Positions 60,501-64,000 of a stretch of 64,000 nt of DNA are shown here, piece by piece. The position numbers and the translations under genes are program-made. The DNA comes from Phaeosaccion multiseriatum (lineage: Eukaryota > Ochrophyta, other classes): contig OZ218952.1 in the NCBI GenBank assembly GCA_965112735.1, positions 3,348,001-3,412,000 of the forward strand, given 5' to 3'. The number at the start of each line of letters is the position of its first letter. Within the stretch, counting starts at the first letter, position 1. A model generated the notes under the pieces. That model had not been told where the DNA came from. It did no database searches and saw nothing but the letters and a program-made list of their open reading frames with translations.

Positions 60501-63500
60501 CATAGGTGTTGGAGTCTCCTCTACCACAGGCGCTTCCGTCTCAGCAACAGGCGCCTCCGTCTCAGCAACAGGCGCTTCCGTCTCTGCCACTGACGCCTGC
60601 GTCTCCTCTACAGGCGTGGGCGTATCGAGAACCACCGGCACTTCTGTCTGCGCTGTTTGAGCTTCTGTTGGGGCTGCTGTCGGGGCTGAAGTAGGCGCCG
60701 CCGTTGGTGCCTGGCGAAGGGAGAGGACAACAAAGAATAAATCGACAGAGAGTAGGAGTAGACCAACAGATGAAACAGGATGAGGATGACAAGACGGGAA
60801 GCGGAATGGAGTGAGAGAGGCGGAGGACAAGACGCAGCACAAGTCATCGCATGAATCAATTCAAGTGGGGCGGAGGGGACGAACAGCGCCAGGGAAAACT
60901 CATCGTCACCAACCTCCGTAGGCGCAGACGTTTCATCATTCGCTGCTGTTGGAGCTGCAGGTGCCGATGTTGGGGCCACTGCTGGAGCTGTGGTTGGAGC
61001 TTCGGTTGGTGCCTGCTGTCCCAAGAGAGAGGGAGAACGAATAAAGGGGGGAAGCGAGGGCGAGAGAGAATGGCTTGAGGGAGCAGGAGAAGAACTGGCA
61101 GCAGGGCCCACCTCAGGAGTGAGCATCCTGAGCTGAGTCGCGAGCTTGCCCGAGGCAACATGCATTGCCACATACCTCGGTGGGATTCACTATTGGTGCC
61201 GCTGTTGGTGCTGATGTTGGTGTGGTTGTTGGTGCCGCTGTTGGTGCTGATGTTGGTGTGGCTGTTGGTGCCGCTGCTGGTGCTGATGATGGTGTGGCTG
61301 TTGGTGCGGCTGTTGGTGCTGATGATGGTGTGGCTGTTGGTGCGGCTGTTGGTGCTGATGTTGGTGTGGCTGTTGGTGCGGCTGTTGGTGCTGATGTTGG
61401 TGTAGCTGTTGGTGCCGATGTTGGTGCTGATGATGGTGTGGCTGTTGGTGCGGCGGTTGGTGCTGGTGTTGGTGTGGCTGTTGGTACCGCTGTTGGTGCT
61501 GATGATGGTGTGGCTGTTGGTGCCGCTGTTGGTGCTGATGTTGGTGTGGCTGTTGGTGCGGCTGTTGGTGCTGATGTTGGTGTGGCTGTTGGTGCGGCTG
61601 TTGGTGCTGATGATGGTGTGGCTGTTGGTGCGGCTGTTGGTGCTGATGTTGGTGTGGCTGTTGGTGCGGCTGTTGGTGCTGATGTTGGTGCGGCTGTTGG
61701 TGCTGATGTTGGTGCTGATGTTGGTGTGGCTGTTGGTGCCGCTGTTGGTGTGGCTGTTGGTGCGGCTGTTGGTGCTGATGTTGGTGCGGCTGTTGGTGCC
61801 GCTGTTGGTGTGGCTGTTGGTGCTGCTGTTGGTGCTGATGTTGGTGTGGCTGTTGGTGCGGCTGTTGGTGCTGATGATGGTGTGGCTGTTGGTGCGGCTG
61901 TTGGTGCTGATGTTGGTGCGGCTGTTGGTGCCGCTGTTGGTGTGGCTGTTGGTGCTGCTGTTGGTGCTGATGTTGGTGTGGCTGTTGGTGCCGCTGTTGG
62001 TGCTGATGTTGGTGTGGCTGTTGGTGCCGCTGTTGGTGCTGATGATGGTGTGGCTGTTGGTGCGGCTGTTGGTTCTGATGTTGGTGTGGCTGTTGGTGCG
62101 GCTGTTGGTGCTGATGTTGGTGTGGCTGTTGGTGCGGCTGTTGGTGCTGATGTTGGTGTGGCTGTTGGTGCCGCTGTTGGTGCTGATGTTGGTGTGGCTG
62201 TTGGTGCGGCTGTTGGTGCTGCTGATGGTGTGGCTGTTGGTGCTGCTGTTGGTGCTGATGTTGGTGTGGCTGTTGGTGCCGCTGTTGGTGCTGATGATGG
62301 CGTGGCTGTTGGTGCGGCTGTTGGTGCTGATGATGGTGTGGCTGTTGGTGCGGCTGTTGGTGCTGATGATGGTGTGGCTGTTGGTGCGGCTGTTGGTGCT
62401 GATGTTGGTGTGGCTGTTGGTGCGGCTGTTGGTGCTGCTGATGGTGTGGCTGTTGGTGCGGCTGTTGGTGCTGATGTTGGTGTGGCTGTTGGTGCCGATG
62501 TTGGTGCTGATGTTGGTGTGGCTGTTGGTGCCGCTGTTGGTGCTGATGATGGCGTGGCTGTTGGTGCGGCTGTTGGTGCTGATGTTGGTGCGGCTGTTGG
62601 TGCTGATGTTGGTGTGGCTGTTGGTGCGGCTGTTGGTGCTGATGTTGGTGTGGCTGTTGGTGCGGCTGTTGGTGCTGATGATGGTGTGGCTGTTGGTGCT
62701 GATGATGGTGTGGCTGTTGGTGTGGCTGTTGGTGCTGATGTTGGTGTGGCTGTTGGTGCGGCTGTTGGTGCTGATGTTGGTGTGGTTGTTGGTGCCGCTG
62801 TTGGTGCTGCTGTTGGTGTGGCTGTTGGTGCTGATGTTGGTGCTGATGTTGGTGTGGCTGTTGGTGCCGCTGTTGGTGCTGCTGTTGGTGCTGATGTTGG
62901 TGTGGCTGTTGGTGCTGCTGTCGTTGGTGCCGGTGTAGGAGCTGCCGTTGGTGTTGCTGTCGTTGGTGCCGGTGTCGGAGCTGCTGTTGGTGCTGCTGTC
63001 GTTGGTGCCGGTGTAGGAGCTGCTGTTGGTGCTGCTGTCGTTGGTGCCGGTGTAGGAGCTGCTGTTGGTGCTGCTGTCGTTGGTGCCGGTGTAGGAGCTG
63101 CTGTTGGTGCTGCTGTCGTTGGTGCCGGTGTAGGAGCTGCTGTTGGTGCTGCTGTCGTTGGTGCCGGTGTAGGAGCTGCTGTTGGTGCTGCTGTCGTTGG
63201 TGCCGGTGTAGGAGCTACCGTTGGGGGCCCTGTTGGAGCTGCTGTTGGTGCCGGTGTAGGAGCTGCCGTTGTAACCTGGCGACGGGAGAGAGGAGGAGGA
63301 CAATACGGCAAGCAGGATGGGTGGAGTGAGAGAGCCGGAGAGGAGTGACAGCAGAAAAAAACCCTTGAACGGACAAAACGAGCGGGGCGGGGCAGCCTAT
63401 CAGCCACAAGGGGAAATTCATCGTTACCCACCGTGGCTGGTGCTGTTGGTGCTGCTGTAGGTGCACACACTATGCTTACGTTCCCACAGCAATCGCCAAA

Positions 63501-63908
63501 AGACACGCAAGCATCGTCGCTGTTGAGATTCAAGTGGGGGGGGGGGGGGCACCGGTTAAGAGCAGGTACGAGTCTATAGAGTCTGTAGTCACCGCGTGCC
63601 AAAGAGGAATGCAAGAGGAAGGCAAAGTTCCTTAAGTTGGGGCTCGGCGGGGCCCACCCACCCAACCCGTGTCACGCCTTGCCATCTCCCCCCCCCCCCC
63701 GTCTTTATAGTAATGCACACGGGAATGAACAAGAAGCAACATCCTCGGCAAATACACTAGCAAACAAAGCAAGGCAAAGGCAAAGCAAAGTACCCACAGC
63801 GCAACTCAACGCGGGTGCCCCCTCCCCCATCCATACTCTGTGCTGCGTCCAGCTTGAGGAATCGGCGAGAGACAGGAATCGCGAAGGAAGGGAGGAAGGA
63901 GAAGCCAT
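45302..63908 (-). CDS. Giant REJ/GPS multi-pass membrane protein, polycystin-1-like
   Basis: Sixteen exons, all in phase: 63721-63908, 63432-63519, 61176-63275, 60914-61012, 56046-60710, 55709-55841, 55131-55420, 54670-54894, 51839-54409, 51518-51697, 49914-51274, 49376-49688, 48509-49138, 47834-48295, 47074-47502 and 45302-46798; about 5,076 residues. Order: signal/anchor (VGTLLCLCLALFASVFA); a small CC module (DDACVSFGDCC); an Ala-Pro-Thr stalk (about 93-825); a TEAPVAVETPAP stalk (about 830-2300); an REJ-like region in exons 6-9 with PKD-like strands (LSYTWFINGEE, LFRWECAEVESGDDC); a Cys-rich module (ETDVDCGSVCGGNC) and an EGF-like module (CLCEGGFGGTACEYD); a GPS-like site (ECRFFRSATEQW, VMCECD) ahead of TM1 (ISLFVVGFLVVGLTSAGLGF). 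At least six more spans and a Glu-rich cytosolic tail follow. Polycystin-1 relatives are surface receptors or channel partners. No PLAT domain was seen. The exon 10 acceptor is the weakest junction. Confidence 0.85.
47580..47802 (+). repeat. (GTGA)/(GTCA)n tract in REJ-gene intron 14
   Basis: Tetranucleotide-like GTGA and GTCA units with interruptions, in the intron between exons 14 and 15. Confidence 0.85.
49147..49204 (+). repeat. (GGA)n tract, REJ-gene intron 12
   Basis: Pure GGA run. On the coding strand it is the TCC pyrimidine tract directly before the exon 13 acceptor. Confidence 0.9.
54428..54492 (+). repeat. (GGA)n tract, REJ-gene intron 8
   Basis: Pure GGA run acting as the pyrimidine tract (TCC on the coding strand) upstream of the exon 9 acceptor. 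Confidence 0.9.
56350..60660 (-). repeat. 72-bp coding minisatellite, TEAPVAVETPAP stalk
   Basis: About 4.3 kb of tandem DNA within exon 5. The main unit is 72 bp (24 residues: VAEVTETPVAVE, TEAPVAVETPAP), with 12- and 24-bp sub-units swapped and mixed. Changes are mostly A/V, T/S, M/V or E/Q, and the frame is never broken over about 1,430 codons. Rich in Thr, Glu, Pro and Val, it should form an extended, acidic, possibly O-glycosylated stalk. Confidence 0.95.
61180..63272 (-). repeat. 15/30-bp coding minisatellite, Ala-Pro-Thr stalk
   Basis: About 2.1 kb in exon 3. The basic unit is 15 or 30 bp (APTAAPTATPTS-type); at the 5' end (62930-63200) a separate 42-bp unit (APTPAPTTAAPTAA) is repeated about seven times. 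No charged residues occur over most of its 700 codons. Typical of a mucin-like or wall-protein stalk. Confidence 0.95.
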
Positions 63909-64000
63909 CCTTCCTTCCTTCCTTTTGCTCGACTCACCAAAAGCACCTGTTGCCTTCTGAGTCTGGGCCTACTGCTTGGTCGACTTTACCGCAGTCATCC
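63909..64000 (-). promoter_or_regulatory. Upstream edge of the REJ gene
   Basis: Only 92 bases lie beyond the chosen start codon, with an AAGG run directly before it. The promoter, and possibly a further 5' exon, lie outside the window. Confidence 0.4.

Noticed and set aside
57846-60593. 915-codon frame rich in Cys/His (CFCFHSHRRLCHLC), resembling zinc fingers
   Set aside because: Out-of-frame antisense reading of the same tandem repeat; the apparent Cys/His pattern follows from the repeat unit.
61165-63348. 727-codon plus-strand frame of AVGADVGVAVG repeats, and an 815-codon minus frame of Asn/Ser/Thr repeats
   Set aside because: Other-frame readings of the Ala-Pro-Thr stalk; only the APT frame connects by splice phase to exons 2 and 4.

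Overview
The window is nuclear DNA of a eukaryote, most likely an alga or related protist. Genes are split by GT-AG introns whose phases can be matched exon to exon, both strands are used, and simple-sequence tracts fill most introns. Several features point to a photosynthetic stramenopile: a plant-type (ALDH12) P5C dehydrogenase, B12D-type proteins, a PPR-SMR protein built of almost identical repeats, and mosaic extracellular proteins. A eustigmatophyte such as Nannochloropsis/Microchloropsis is a guess from style only; no marker in the window fixes the species. I see no rRNA, tRNA, CRISPR array, virus or intact transposon.

Layout. 0.2-1.1 kb (+): Sm-like protein closest to LSM10. 3.2-4.0 kb (-): small B12D/NDUFA4-type mitochondrial membrane protein, head-to-head with 4.2-10.8 kb (+): RNA polymerase III subunit RPC3/RPC82 (13 exons). 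11.9-15.0 kb (-): protein with TAZ zinc fingers near both ends, head-to-head with 15.3-16.0 kb (+): a second B12D/NDUFA4-type gene with the same three-exon plan as the first. 17.6-20.4 kb (-): secreted cysteine-rich protein of unknown function. 21.2-29.6 kb (+): large Ulp1/SENP SUMO protease. 30.1-35.8 kb (-): delta-1-pyrroline-5-carboxylate dehydrogenase (14 exons). 36.6-37.7 kb (+): frameshifted PPR fragment. 38.2-41.0 kb (-): TMBIM/LFG Bax-inhibitor-like membrane protein. 41.4-43.9 kb (-): PPR-SMR protein. 45.3-63.9 kb (-): one giant gene of 16 exons and about 5,076 residues. It encodes a signal sequence, two enormous Thr/Pro-rich stalks, an REJ-like region, EGF-like and GPS-like modules, several membrane spans and an acidic tail; overall it is polycystin-1-like.

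The genes do not form one pathway. They are housekeeping (Pol III, U7-like Sm protein, SUMO protease), mitochondrial (P5CDH, two B12D proteins), organelle-RNA (PPR-SMR), membrane/ER (TMBIM) and cell-surface (cysteine-rich secreted protein, REJ-type giant) genes. The strongest candidates for new biology are the giant REJ/GPS protein with its two expanding stalks, the recently amplified PPR array whose code can be read, and the LSM10-like protein. Exon models were built by hand from splice signals and phase. They are internally consistent in length, but no transcript data were available.
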